Shown: positions 1 through 9,709, numbered from the stretch's first letter. The stretch is DNA of 41,850 nt from Candidatus Nomurabacteria bacterium (GCA_943356445.1 CALREZ010000005.1:1-41850); one strand, 5' to 3'. Notes: generated from the letters alone by a model not told the origin. A program made the numbers and translations.

Positions 1-52
1 ATCCTTTTTTCTCGGTTTTTCAATAAAGACGTCTCTGTGATACAATTTATGA

Positions 53-1222
53 ATGGAAACATCACCGACCCCCGAAAAAAGACCGGACTTTCTTAAAATG
101 TATGAGATTCCCGGCCAAGAAAAAATATCGGAGCATTCTTTTGAACGATATTTAAGAGACAAAGAAAATCTCCCGAAAGAAGAAATAGCGCGAGAAGCTG
201 CTGTTTTTTTGTCATTTCAAAAACATTCAAGAAAATCTTCGCAAAACAGAGAAATCGCCCGAGAAAAAACAAAAAGGCTTCACGTAGAAGAATTCCCATC
301 CTATGTAGAGAATGGTTTAAAGAGCGATGATCCCGAAACGCAGAAAATAGCGATAGAAGCCATAGGAGGAGCCCGCAGCGAGATAAGATCGGAACTTCTG
401 CGAAAAGCATTTGAGATACAAAACGAAGAAACGGAGTTGGCTTGCGTTAAAGCGATAAGCAACATACCGGAAGAAGAAAGAATCGGTTTTATACGAATCG
501 GACTCTCAAAGGAAAGTTTCGCAATCAAAAAAGCGTCCGTTAAAATGATTCAATACGCGCCCCAGGAACTTCGCGCAAAACTTATAAAGCAAGGACTCTC
601 GGGAGAAGATGTTGATCTCCGAAAGGAATATGCCAAAGCGATCCATTCAGCGCCGACAGAAAAAGAAAGAAAGGAATTACTGAATCTGGCGAAAAAAAAT
701 CTTGGAAATGCCCTCGTAGAACCGCCTCTCTATAACAATACTCAAATTTCTTCCGGCCATTTTTCCAGAGAAGAATTTGCCAAAACAGGCTCGGGAACAA
801 CCCTTGTCGGAGGAGAACTGAAAGACAAAGCGATATTCCGCCATATTGCCCCCGAAGCTTTTTCCTCTTGGAAAGAAGCCTACGAGAACCACGAGGTATG
901 GAAAAGCGCCGGTTTCAATTATGTCCCCATCGAACCGATACTTTCCTTTCATCAAAACAAAAACGGATTGATTGACGTCGCGAGCGGAATATTGGACATT
1001 TCTTTCAAAAGTTGGGAAAAGATGTCCGGCGATTTTTCACAGGAACTGGATAAAGAAAAAAAGAAAATAATAACAATACTCAACGAATCGGGAATAGTCC
1101 ATGGTCATCCTCATGACGGAAATTTCTGCCTTCGTTTTTTTCGAAAAGAAAACGGGGATGTTGATTTCTCAAAAAAGCCGAGAATTTATCTGATTGACTT
1201 TGACCGCGCGGTGTCTCCGTAG
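53..1222 (+). CDS. HEAT-like repeat protein with C-terminal kinase-like (APH/lipopolysaccharide-kinase-like) motif
   Basis: Repeated helical units in the N-terminal half; C-terminal HGHPHDGNF...IYLIDFDRA resembles a kinase catalytic loop plus DFD motif. Confidence 0.6.
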   Translation: METSPTPEKRPDFLKMYEIPGQEKISEHSFERYLRDKENLPKEEIAREAAVFLSFQKHSRKSSQNREIAREKTKRLHVEEFPSYVENGLKSDDPETQKIAIEAIGGARSEIRSELLRKAFEIQNEETELACVKAISNIPEEERIGFIRIGLSKESFAIKKASVKMIQYAPQELRAKLIKQGLSGEDVDLRKEYAKAIHSAPTEKERKELLNLAKKNLGNALVEPPLYNNTQISSGHFSREEFAKTGSGTTLVGGELKDKAIFRHIAPEAFSSWKEAYENHEVWKSAGFNYVPIEPILSFHQNKNGLIDVASGILDISFKSWEKMSGDFSQELDKEKKKIITILNESGIVHGHPHDGNFCLRFFRKENGDVDFSKKPRIYLIDFDRAVSP

Positions 1223-1228
1223 TAAAAA

Positions 1229-1270
1229 TAAATCTCCCCAAAAGCGTCATGCTTTTTGAGGAGATTTTTA
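1229..1270. terminator. Bidirectional Rho-independent terminator
   Basis: aatctccccaaaagc-gtcat-gctttttgaggagattttt, between convergent genes. Confidence 0.7.
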
Positions 1271-1471
1271 CTGATCGCGAATCGTCATAAAAATGGCTGT
1301 TTGAATGGCAATCAGGAAAGCGATAAAAAGAGAAAGAGCGGTAATAGCTGGCCAACTGATCCTTACAAAGGCCAAAAGATAGATTAACATGGTAAGGAAT
1401 AAAATGAGAGCCAAAGAGATCCGATCAAGCATATTTTTTAGCATGCGGATCGTTCCTTTGCGAAGCACCAT
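1268..1471 (-). CDS. Small two-TM membrane protein
   Basis: 67 aa with two hydrophobic segments. Confidence 0.5.
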   Translation of the reverse strand: MVLRKGTIRMLKNMLDRISLALILFLTMLIYLLAFVRISWPAITALSLFIAFLIAIQTAIFMTIRDQ

Positions 1472-1530
1472 AAAAATACCTCCCGTAAAAGCACCTGTCC
1501 TCAGAGTATCAGAATCCCTGTTTTTTTCAA

Positions 1531-2526
1531 CTATTTAAGATACTTCTGTTTGTTTCTCACATGCTCGTCAAAAGTTTTCGCATAGTGCATCTTCCCCGTT
1601 TTATCGGAAAGATAATACAAATAAGAAGTCTTTGTCGGCTCAATCGCCGCAAGAATCGTATCAAGTCCGGGATTGCAAATCGGACCCGGGGGAAGCCCTT
1701 TGTTGGTATAGGTATTGTAAGGAGAATCGGCTTTCAAATCTTCCGCGGTTAAGTCATGAGTAGTCTTTCCGTTTACGTAATCAAATACGGCATCAACCTG
1801 CAGAGGCATGCCAAGCTTTATTCTTTTCCATAAAATTCCCGAAACGATGCGGCGATCGGCAGGAGTTACGGTTTCCCTTTCAATAATGGAAGCCATGGTT
1901 ATAATCTCAGAAAGCGGGTGTCCGGACGCTGATATTTTATTTTGGAGGGGTTGTATTTTCTCGTCAAAATTTTTCCGCATCGCGAGAATCACTTCTTCGG
2001 GTTTGACGATAGAGAAAAAGAAATACGTGTCGGGAAAAAGATACCCCTCGTTTTGTTTTGCCAATGAAAGGAATTTCACCCCTTCAAAAGAAGGAACTGA
2101 CGACACAACCGCCTTTTGCGCGTCTTCAGCATCAAATCCTTCCGGAATGAGTATTTTTACCTTGCTGACGCGGTACTCTCCCGAGACGATACGATCGGCA
2201 ATTTCATACAAGGGCTCTGTTTCGGAAAGCAGGTAAAATCCCGAAATAACCGGCCGATCGTTTTTTACTATCGCGATATAAGCGCGCAGAAAAAACGCCG
2301 AACGGACGACCCCTTTGTTTTCCAAAGCAAAAGCGGTTTCGGAAAGAGTGGAACCTTTCGGTATTTCAAACATCTTTTCTTTGGGAACAGAAAGTCCGGG
2401 AACAAAAATAAAAAACGAAACATAGGCGCACGACAAAAAAAGCGCAACGGTCAAGATCCATCTCAACCGCCGCCGAAATAAATTCCTCTTTTTTATTTCC
2501 TCCAATATATTTTGAAATTCACTCAT
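1531..2526 (-). CDS. mltG: Endolytic murein transglycosylase MltG (YceG-like)
   Basis: N-terminal TM; ITMASIIERET, DSPYNTYTNKGLPPGPICNPG motifs. Confidence 0.93.
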   Translation of the reverse strand: MSEFQNILEEIKKRNLFRRRLRWILTVALFLSCAYVSFFIFVPGLSVPKEKMFEIPKGSTLSETAFALENKGVVRSAFFLRAYIAIVKNDRPVISGFYLLSETEPLYEIADRIVSGEYRVSKVKILIPEGFDAEDAQKAVVSSVPSFEGVKFLSLAKQNEGYLFPDTYFFFSIVKPEEVILAMRKNFDEKIQPLQNKISASGHPLSEIITMASIIERETVTPADRRIVSGILWKRIKLGMPLQVDAVFDYVNGKTTHDLTAEDLKADSPYNTYTNKGLPPGPICNPGLDTILAAIEPTKTSYLYYLSDKTGKMHYAKTFDEHVRNKQKYLK

Positions 2527-2529
2527 CTT

Positions 2530-3723
2530 TTACACGGGCAAGTTTGCCGGCGGTTCGGCTTTATGCGAGCTTAACGTAATAAATCCTGGGGTTTCTTCCA
2601 TTCCTCCCGGGAAGTGATATATCGTAGCCAGTTCTTCGGTATTCAGAATGAACGGCTTCTTTTTGAACGGAAGGTAGAAATACCCGCGCGCTTTAAAAGC
2701 ATTGAACATGTGTTTCTTCTGATCCGAGACTTTATTCCATAAAATTCCCTGCCACGGATAATCAACGCCGGTAGGATCTTTCATTTTAAACCCATTCAAG
2801 ACATCGGAACTATAATGTTTCATCATGCCGATGAGTCCCGGTATATTGAGAGGCGTCCAGGAACCTTTCTCCCCGAGATAGACCACGCGAATGCCGCAGT
2901 CAAAACCGAATTTTGAAACTTCGCGTTCAATCGCCGAGATAGCTTCAGAATCGGCTTTGCTCATTTTTTCTCCAGCCTTGCTCTGAATCTTCTTCACCAA
3001 ATTTTTTGCCTCCGCTTTCCAGTCTTGTTTTTCAAAAAACTTACCGGGTTTTCTAAACCTCTTTCCGGTCGCGCGTACCAATATCTGGATACAGATCTGT
3101 TCTTTCTTTCCGATAGAGCCCATGAATTCCACTGCGGGAGACAAAGGATCGGTTCTTCCTCCCGCTTCTTCTTCTTTCTTGATAGCCGTATCCAATTTGT
3201 AATCAACGTAGGTTTTTATCGGATAGGCATCTTCTTTGGTCAGTTTGAATTCCGTCGCCCACATTTCCCATTCAGAACCGAAACCTTTGAGATCCATCAT
3301 TTCGGTATAGTCTTCCGCTTCGTACAATTCTATTCCCGGGAATTGCGAATATAATTGCGCCTCAATAAAATTCTTAAATTGAGCGCTGGTTCGTATAAAG
3401 AAATGGATATCTCCTCCAATGGAAGCAATCTCCAGAGAGAACGTCGGTTTGAGTTTTCCCAGCCACGTTTTCTCATACCAGTTTCCTTCCGAGGTTTGAT
3501 GCAAGGCCGAAAGCACCAGCTCCATGGAGAGCGGCGTCTTCATAATGTTTTTCGGCAAACGTATTCCGATCATCACCCACTTGATCTTCGCCAAATGCTG
3601 CATCTGCACGTACTGCATCCAAAGGTTCCAAAAGATGATTCCGAAAAATACCGGCGCCCAATACGGAGCGAAGGACAAAGCGAAACCAAATATGGTAAAG
3701 ATGAGATCAAAAGGCCCGAACAT
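2530..3723 (-). CDS. Conserved membrane-anchored protein of unknown function (CPR-type)
   Basis: N-terminal TM (FGPFDLIFTIFGFALSFAPYW) and long soluble domain; start placed at MFGPFDL. Confidence 0.7.
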   Translation of the reverse strand: MFGPFDLIFTIFGFALSFAPYWAPVFFGIIFWNLWMQYVQMQHLAKIKWVMIGIRLPKNIMKTPLSMELVLSALHQTSEGNWYEKTWLGKLKPTFSLEIASIGGDIHFFIRTSAQFKNFIEAQLYSQFPGIELYEAEDYTEMMDLKGFGSEWEMWATEFKLTKEDAYPIKTYVDYKLDTAIKKEEEAGGRTDPLSPAVEFMGSIGKKEQICIQILVRATGKRFRKPGKFFEKQDWKAEAKNLVKKIQSKAGEKMSKADSEAISAIEREVSKFGFDCGIRVVYLGEKGSWTPLNIPGLIGMMKHYSSDVLNGFKMKDPTGVDYPWQGILWNKVSDQKKHMFNAFKARGYFYLPFKKKPFILNTEELATIYHFPGGMEETPGFITLSSHKAEPPANLPV

Positions 3724-3779
3724 AGTACTTCTATAATACAACAAAGCCGGCAAAGGATAAAGGTAAAAGTGTTCATAAA

Positions 3780-3806
3780 AATCCCGGCTCGCAAAGAGCC
3801 GGGATA
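3780..3806 (-). terminator. Hairpin between purF and the downstream gene
   Basis: atcccggctc-gcaaa-gagccgggat stem. Confidence 0.5.
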
Positions 3807-3809
3807 AAA

Positions 3810-5165
3810 TTACAGAACGGGATATTTCCCCGTAAAACAAGCGTTGCAGAAACGGCTGCATTCCGGGAACTTCTCTTCTCCGAGAGCGGCATGCAGTCCT
3901 TCCAAAGAAATAAAAGCGAGCGAATCGGCATTCAGATATTTTCGCATTTCTTCAATGCTCATGTTTGAAGCCAAAAGTTCGTCATCGGAGGGCGTATCAA
4001 TGCCGTAAATGCAGTGATGTCTGAAAGGCGGGCTCGCGATACGAATATGAACCTCTGTCGCGCCGGCTTCCTTCGCCATTTGCACCAACAAGCGAAAGGT
4101 TGTCCCTCTGACGATAGAGTCATCAACAAAAACCACCCTTTTTCCCGAAAGAACTCCGGGGTCCGGACAATACTTCCGGCGAGCGCCGTCTTCGCGAAGC
4201 GCTTCCGAAGGCTGGATAAAAGTCCGAGCATTATAACTCCGCTTCCGAATCAACCCGCGTTTCAACCGAAGACCGGAAACTTTTGCAAACCCTTCCGCTG
4301 AAGCTACTCCAGATTCCGGAACAGGCGAAACAAAATCGGCTGAAACCGGCGCTTCCTTCGCGAGAATTTTCCCGATGCGATACCGGGAAGAAGAAACGAG
4401 CAAATCATCTATCAAACTGTCGGGACGGGCAAAATAGACTTGTTCAAAAATGCAGTTCGCGTGTTTTTCTTTTTTAAAGGGAAACGAACTTTCAACGGCA
4501 TCAGCGGAAACAAACACCATTTCTCCCGGCTGTATTTCTCGGACAAACTCCGCGCCCATCTCGTTCCACGCGCAGGTTTCCGAAGCGAGCAGAAAACAAC
4601 CGTCTTTTTTTGCCAGAGAAAGAGGGCGAAATCCGCGAGGATCGCGAACTCCGATAATGTTTCCTTCTTCGGTAAGGATGACCAGCGAATACGCCCCCTT
4701 CACTTTTTGAAGCGCATCCGTCAGACATTCTTTGAACGTTTCTTTTTTGCTCTGAGACAAGAGATGAAGAAATACCTCCGTATCGCTCGTAGACTGGTAA
4801 ATGCTTCCGCCCTGCAAATGAAAATCCCGTATCTCTTCCGTATTGATTAAATTTCCATTGTGAGCGATACCAATCCCTCCGAACCGCGTTTCTCCGAAGA
4901 ATGGCTGGGCATTGCGAAGATTATTTCCTCCGGATGTTCCGTAGCGAACGTGTCCGATCGCAATGTTCCCTTTCAGTCGCGATAAAGTTTCGGCATCAGA
5001 CTCGACAAAACCGCGAGCGCGATGAGAATGGAATCTTTCCCCGTCTTTTCCCTCATACGACAAAATACCCCAAGATTCCTGCCCGCGATGTTGCAAAGCG
5101 ATAAGCCCCGATATCACCAGCTCCGCGGCGTCTTTTTTAGAAAATGCGCCAATAATTCCGCACAT
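3810..5165 (-). CDS. purF: Amidophosphoribosyltransferase
   Basis: MCGIIGAF N-terminal Cys nucleophile, HRGQES, GHVRYGTSG, VFVDDSIVRGTT PRPP motif. Confidence 0.95.
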   Translation of the reverse strand: MCGIIGAFSKKDAAELVISGLIALQHRGQESWGILSYEGKDGERFHSHRARGFVESDAETLSRLKGNIAIGHVRYGTSGGNNLRNAQPFFGETRFGGIGIAHNGNLINTEEIRDFHLQGGSIYQSTSDTEVFLHLLSQSKKETFKECLTDALQKVKGAYSLVILTEEGNIIGVRDPRGFRPLSLAKKDGCFLLASETCAWNEMGAEFVREIQPGEMVFVSADAVESSFPFKKEKHANCIFEQVYFARPDSLIDDLLVSSSRYRIGKILAKEAPVSADFVSPVPESGVASAEGFAKVSGLRLKRGLIRKRSYNARTFIQPSEALREDGARRKYCPDPGVLSGKRVVFVDDSIVRGTTFRLLVQMAKEAGATEVHIRIASPPFRHHCIYGIDTPSDDELLASNMSIEEMRKYLNADSLAFISLEGLHAALGEEKFPECSRFCNACFTGKYPVL

Positions 5166-5249
5166 ATGTATACTCCTCAAACAACAAAACTGTTTTTCAG
5201 AATACCACAAACGAACAAAATTTCAAAAGATACATGCCATACCAAGAAG

Positions 5250-5395
5250 CACCAAATTCAAAAATTATAAGTTCCAAATAAAACTCAATTTTCAAATTCA
5301 AAAAATAAAACAGAAACGTCGTGTTTATAATTTTGATATTGCTTTTTGTGATTTATTTGGAACTTGAGATTTTAATTTTGTGATTTTATTTTTCT
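5250..5395. repeat. AT-rich MITE-like inverted-repeat element
   Basis: gttccaaataaa (5271-5282) inverted as tttatttggaac (5352-5363); flanked by caccaaattcaaaaattataa / gagattttaattttgtgattt. Confidence 0.5.
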
Positions 5396-5446
5396 CTTTC
5401 TTTGCAAAAAAAAGGCCTCCTTTCGGAACAGCCTTTTTTAATTTGC

Positions 5447-6475
5447 TTACGCAATATGATATTTCCCTTCTTTGTCTTTCTTGAAGTATTTTGCGTTCTG
5501 GAGATTGACCAAGATGGTGTTTTCTTTGACGTATCTTTCTTTCATAACCTTCTCAACGATTTCTTGTTTCGTGAGCGGGCCGTTCTTTTCAAGAACATGG
5601 CGGATGACGTCTTTGACGACACCTCCGGTGTAGCCCCATTCGGAGAGAACGTAGAGTCCGCGTCCGACGAGAACAAAACGATCGTCTTTAATGAGTTCAT
5701 TGTGGCAGGTAGCGACGTGAGCTTTCTTTCCGAATGTTTCTGAGATTTTCTTTGCGACTTCCGTGAAGTGCATCGGAGAACCATGTCGGCGGATAACCAA
5801 GAAAGAATAATCTCTTATGCCTCTGGCGCTAATGTTCGGAGAGGAAGCGACACCCCAGTCGCCGAGAGTATTTTTTCCGAGAACTTTGGAAATACCAAGC
5901 CATCTTTTGGCGGTCTCTTCATTTTTCTGTTTTCCTTCCACCTTTACGCGATCCAGGAATTTTTCAAGGATTTCTTTTTCGGGAATCAAATCATTTTCGG
6001 AAACATCTCCATGAAGATCGCGGAGAGCGGCATGCACCTCGTCAGCAATATCGTCGTTGACAGACCAGCGGTGTTTGAAGTTATTATCCTCTTTGTGTTT
6101 CGTGAATTCGTCGGACAAGACCAAATACAAGGTGATGTGGTTCTGAACAACTTTATCGTTAGAAAGATATTCAAGGAAGTCTTCCTCGCTCATGATGCCT
6201 CCGAGAGTTTCAAGAGTCTTTCTGAGTTCTTCAAAAACAGCGGAAGATTTCGTAAACGCCTCGGACTTCTTCAAAGAAGCGATGGCGAAGTTTTCTATCT
6301 GACGAACGCGCTCTCTCGTAATGCCATAGGTATTACCGATAGCTTCAAGCGTCTTTCTTTCCGGTATTTCGTCCAAACCAAAACGGCCGACGATAACATC
6401 GCGCGCCCTCGGGGGTATCGTAGAAAGCAAGCTCTTCGTTACCTGTTTTGGTCTAAATGTAATAACTGATGACAT
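5447..6475 (-). CDS. Sigma-70 region 4 plus HARE-HTH winged-helix protein (no region 2)
   Basis: RFGLDEIPERKTLEAIGNTYGITRERVRQIENFAIASLKK is a canonical sigma region 4; C-terminal HARE-HTH-like FTEVAKKISETFGKKAHVATCHNELIKDDRFVLVGRGLYVLSEWGY. Confidence 0.85.
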   Translation of the reverse strand: MSSVITFRPKQVTKSLLSTIPPRARDVIVGRFGLDEIPERKTLEAIGNTYGITRERVRQIENFAIASLKKSEAFTKSSAVFEELRKTLETLGGIMSEEDFLEYLSNDKVVQNHITLYLVLSDEFTKHKEDNNFKHRWSVNDDIADEVHAALRDLHGDVSENDLIPEKEILEKFLDRVKVEGKQKNEETAKRWLGISKVLGKNTLGDWGVASSPNISARGIRDYSFLVIRRHGSPMHFTEVAKKISETFGKKAHVATCHNELIKDDRFVLVGRGLYVLSEWGYTGGVVKDVIRHVLEKNGPLTKQEIVEKVMKERYVKENTILVNLQNAKYFKKDKEGKYHIA

Positions 6476-6586
6476 ACAAAATGAATTATTTGAATAATTT
6501 TTTTTAACTTTAACGTAACGAATTCCTCGCGAATTTTGTTTCGTTTATTTTGGCGACTTGCCAGGCCTATAAATCTTTACGTTTTA

Positions 6587-6615
6587 ATATAACATCTTAT
6601 TATCATATATGTCAA
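6587..6615 (-). promoter_or_regulatory. Sigma70-type promoter for the sigma4/HARE-HTH gene
   Basis: Minus strand TTGACA-17 nt-TTATAT; implies about a 105-nt 5' UTR. Confidence 0.55.
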
Positions 6616-6708
6616 ACAATTGCAAGCGTTTTTCAAGTGGATCTCTTAAAATGAGAAAATATGGCTTTAAATAAAGATATTTTATCATTCAAAAATAATT
6701 TTCTTCTC

Positions 6709-9153
6709 CTATAAAACCACGCTCACCAGCTTCTCTTTGACGTAAATCACTTTTTTTGGTTCATTTTCTCCCACCCACTTCCGAACTTCGGGAATCGCCA
6801 AGGCAGCCGACTTCACTTCCTCTTCTCCCGCCCCTCGGCCAATCTCAAACATCGCCCGCATCTTCCCGTTTACCTGAACGACAATAGACATAACGTCGCT
6901 GATAATCTTTGTCTGATCAAACGCCGGCCACGGTTCGTTGTAAATGAATGTATCATTTCCAAGCTCATGCCACAACTCCTCGGTTATGTGCGGAGCGAAC
7001 GGAGTCAGAAGCTTCAAAAATCCTTCGTACATTTCTTTGCTTGCGAATTCGGCTTTTTCCAACTCATTCAAGAAAATCATCATGCCGGAAATAGCCGTAT
7101 TGAATTTGAAGTCTTCTATATTCTCAGAAACTCTTTTAATGGTTTGATGATACAAAGTTTCCAGTTTTCCGTTTTCCGTCGTGCTTTTTTCTTTTTCCTT
7201 TTTTCTTTTTGCTCGTTCTGCAAGCTTCCAAACTTTTTCCAAAAATCTGCGCGGGCCGATAATGCTTTCCGTACTCCACGCCGAAGACTGGTCAAAAGGC
7301 CCCATGAACATTTCATACACGCGCAGCGTGTCGGCGCCATAGGTTTCCACGATATCATCGGGATTGATGACATTCCCCCATCGCTTGCTCATTTTTCTTC
7401 CGTCCTCCGCCATAATGAGTCCCACGTTCTGCAACCGGTTGAACGGTTCAAGATAATTCACCGCGCCGATATCGTAGAGGAATTTATGCCAAAAACGCGC
7501 GTAGATCAGATGTCTCGTTGCGTGCTCAGCTCCCCCGACATAAAGGTCAACCGGCGACCAGTATTGTTCTTTTTCTTTGGAAACCAGCGCGTCTTGATTG
7601 CGAGGGTCAATATATCGCAGATAGTACCACGAAGAACCCGCCCATTGAGGCATCGTATTCGTTTCGCGTTTGGCATCGCCTCGGCAGACCGGACATTTCA
7701 CATTCACCCAATCATGAATGTTCACGAGCGGAGATTCTCCCGTTCCGGACGGTTCATAAAATTCCACTTCCGGCAGTTTTACCGGCAAATCTTTTTCGGG
7801 CACGGGAACGACACCGCATCGTTCGCAATGAATAACGGGAATCGGTTCGCCCCAATATCGCTGGCGGGAAAACACCCACTCGCGAAGTTTGTACGTCGTC
7901 TTCAATTTTCCGCCGACAAATTCCGTAACCGCTTTTTTCGCTTCCGCAACCGGCATGCCGGAAAAATTCCCGGAATTCACAAGCTCGCCATCGCCCGTAT
8001 ACGCTTCTTCGGAAATATCTCCTCCGCTGATAACTTCTTTTATCGGCAATTCAAATTTCTTTGCGAAGGCGTAGTCGCGCGTGTCATGGGCCGGAACCGC
8101 CATAATGGCGCCCGTGCCGTATTGAGCCAAAACATAATCTGCGATAAAAACGGGGAGTTCCTCTCCGTTCGCCGGATTCTTCGCGGTAATTCCCAAGAGC
8201 TTTACTCCAGTCTTCTCCTTCCCTTCCGCCGTTCGTTCAATTTCCGTCTTCTTCTTCATCTCCTCGCGATATGTTTCTACCTCGTTCCAATTTTCAATCA
8301 AGTCTTTCCATTCATCCAAAAGTTTATGTTCCGGCGCCATGACGCAATAGGTAGAGCCAAAGAGAGTATCCGGCCTGGTCGTAAAAACTTCCAGTTCGTC
8401 GTTCTCCCTTTTTTCTTTTTGCCTGTTGCTTTTTATTCTAAACCGTATCAGCGATCCCTCTGATCTTCCTATCCAATTCCTCTGCGCCTCTTTAATGGAC
8501 TCCGGCCAGTTCAAAGTATCCAGATCCGCCAAAAGACGATCGGCATAGTCCGTGATCCGAAGCATCCATTGCCTCATCGGCTTTTTCTCCACAAGACTTC
8601 CGCATCGTTCGCAATTATTTCCGTCAAGATCTTCATTGGAAAGTCCGGTCTGACAGCCGGGGCACCAATTGATAGGCTCATATGATTCATACGCCAACCC
8701 TTTTTCCAAAAGTTTCAAGAAAATCCATTGCGTCCATTTATAGTACTTGGTATCCGTCGTGTTTATTTCTCTTTCCCAATCATAGTTAAGCCCGAGGAGA
8801 GAAAGCTGTTCTTTAAAACGAGCGACATTTTTCTCCACCGCTTTCTGCGGCTGGATTTTATTTTTGATGGCGTATTGTTCCGCGGGCAAACCGAAGGCGT
8901 CCCATCCCATCGGATGAAGAATGTTAAACCCGCTCATTTTTTTAAAACGAGAATATGCGTCCGTGGCGATATATCCTTTCGGATGCCCGACATGGAGTCC
9001 CTCCCCCGAAGGATACGGGAACATATCAAGAACGTAACACTTTGACTTGCCCTGCGAAGCCTCTGGCGAAGCAGGGGTTTTATAGATCTCCGCCTTCTCC
9101 CACTCTCTCTGCCATTTACTTTCTACTTTTTTATGGTCATAGCTCTTTGTCAT
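6709..9153 (-). CDS. leuS: Leucyl-tRNA synthetase
   Basis: FPYPSGEGLHVGHPKGY (HIGH), KMSKRWGNV (KMSKS), editing-domain TTRPDTLFG. Confidence 0.97.
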   Translation of the reverse strand: MTKSYDHKKVESKWQREWEKAEIYKTPASPEASQGKSKCYVLDMFPYPSGEGLHVGHPKGYIATDAYSRFKKMSGFNILHPMGWDAFGLPAEQYAIKNKIQPQKAVEKNVARFKEQLSLLGLNYDWEREINTTDTKYYKWTQWIFLKLLEKGLAYESYEPINWCPGCQTGLSNEDLDGNNCERCGSLVEKKPMRQWMLRITDYADRLLADLDTLNWPESIKEAQRNWIGRSEGSLIRFRIKSNRQKEKRENDELEVFTTRPDTLFGSTYCVMAPEHKLLDEWKDLIENWNEVETYREEMKKKTEIERTAEGKEKTGVKLLGITAKNPANGEELPVFIADYVLAQYGTGAIMAVPAHDTRDYAFAKKFELPIKEVISGGDISEEAYTGDGELVNSGNFSGMPVAEAKKAVTEFVGGKLKTTYKLREWVFSRQRYWGEPIPVIHCERCGVVPVPEKDLPVKLPEVEFYEPSGTGESPLVNIHDWVNVKCPVCRGDAKRETNTMPQWAGSSWYYLRYIDPRNQDALVSKEKEQYWSPVDLYVGGAEHATRHLIYARFWHKFLYDIGAVNYLEPFNRLQNVGLIMAEDGRKMSKRWGNVINPDDIVETYGADTLRVYEMFMGPFDQSSAWSTESIIGPRRFLEKVWKLAERAKRKKEKEKSTTENGKLETLYHQTIKRVSENIEDFKFNTAISGMMIFLNELEKAEFASKEMYEGFLKLLTPFAPHITEELWHELGNDTFIYNEPWPAFDQTKIISDVMSIVVQVNGKMRAMFEIGRGAGEEEVKSAALAIPEVRKWVGENEPKKVIYVKEKLVSVVL

Positions 9154-9210
9154 ATCCTTGCAGTATAACCTTTTCGTGTCCTAATTTCAATGACATTTTT
9201 CTTTTTGCTT

Positions 9211-9561
9211 TTATGTCGCGTATTGATCGCGTCCGGCGACCAAATGCGCGAAATTGGAAGCGGTCATTATCTTGTCTCCGCTCGTCTTATCGTATTCCGT
9301 ACCGAAAAGCATCTTGCATAATTCATTGTGAAATTCCCTCCTTGCTCTCCCCGAAGCAAACCCTTCGCCGCTTTTTCCGGTAACGTCGGAGTGCACCGCA
9401 TTGGAATACTTTTTGCATAATCCGAAAAGCCGAATATATGCTTCCGTTCCTTTTGGCGGGAGCTTCACTTTTAACCCGGAATCTATCGCCGCCTCGGTAA
9501 AAAGATCAAATTCCAAACCCGCTTCTTTTTTGTTCTCTTCTACGGGAAATTGTTCATTCAT
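9211..9561 (-). CDS. Hypothetical protein
   Basis: 116 aa ORF upstream of leuS on the same strand. Confidence 0.5.
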   Translation of the reverse strand: MNEQFPVEENKKEAGLEFDLFTEAAIDSGLKVKLPPKGTEAYIRLFGLCKKYSNAVHSDVTGKSGEGFASGRARREFHNELCKMLFGTEYDKTSGDKIMTASNFAHLVAGRDQYAT

Positions 9562-9623
9562 AAAAAAATAATTTTTAATTCATATTTATTATACCGTTCT
9601 GGCGTCAAAAAAACAAAAATAAC

Positions 9624-9652
9624 TTGACAAAACTCATTTTTTGTAATACAAC
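9624..9652 (+). promoter_or_regulatory. Candidate ppdK promoter
   Basis: TTGACA-17 nt-TACAAC; aggaggcaac SD before ATG 9710. Confidence 0.5.
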
Positions 9653-9709
9653 AATAACAGCGAAAAACGCTATTTGAAATAAAACAACTGCAAAAATAGG
9701 AGGCAACAA

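Noticed and set aside
5768-6469. 233-aa plus-strand ORF
   Set aside because: Antisense to the sigma4/HARE-HTH gene.
6967-8463. 498-aa plus-strand ORF
   Set aside because: Exact antisense shadow of leuS, with arginine/phenylalanine-rich composition typical of antisense frames.
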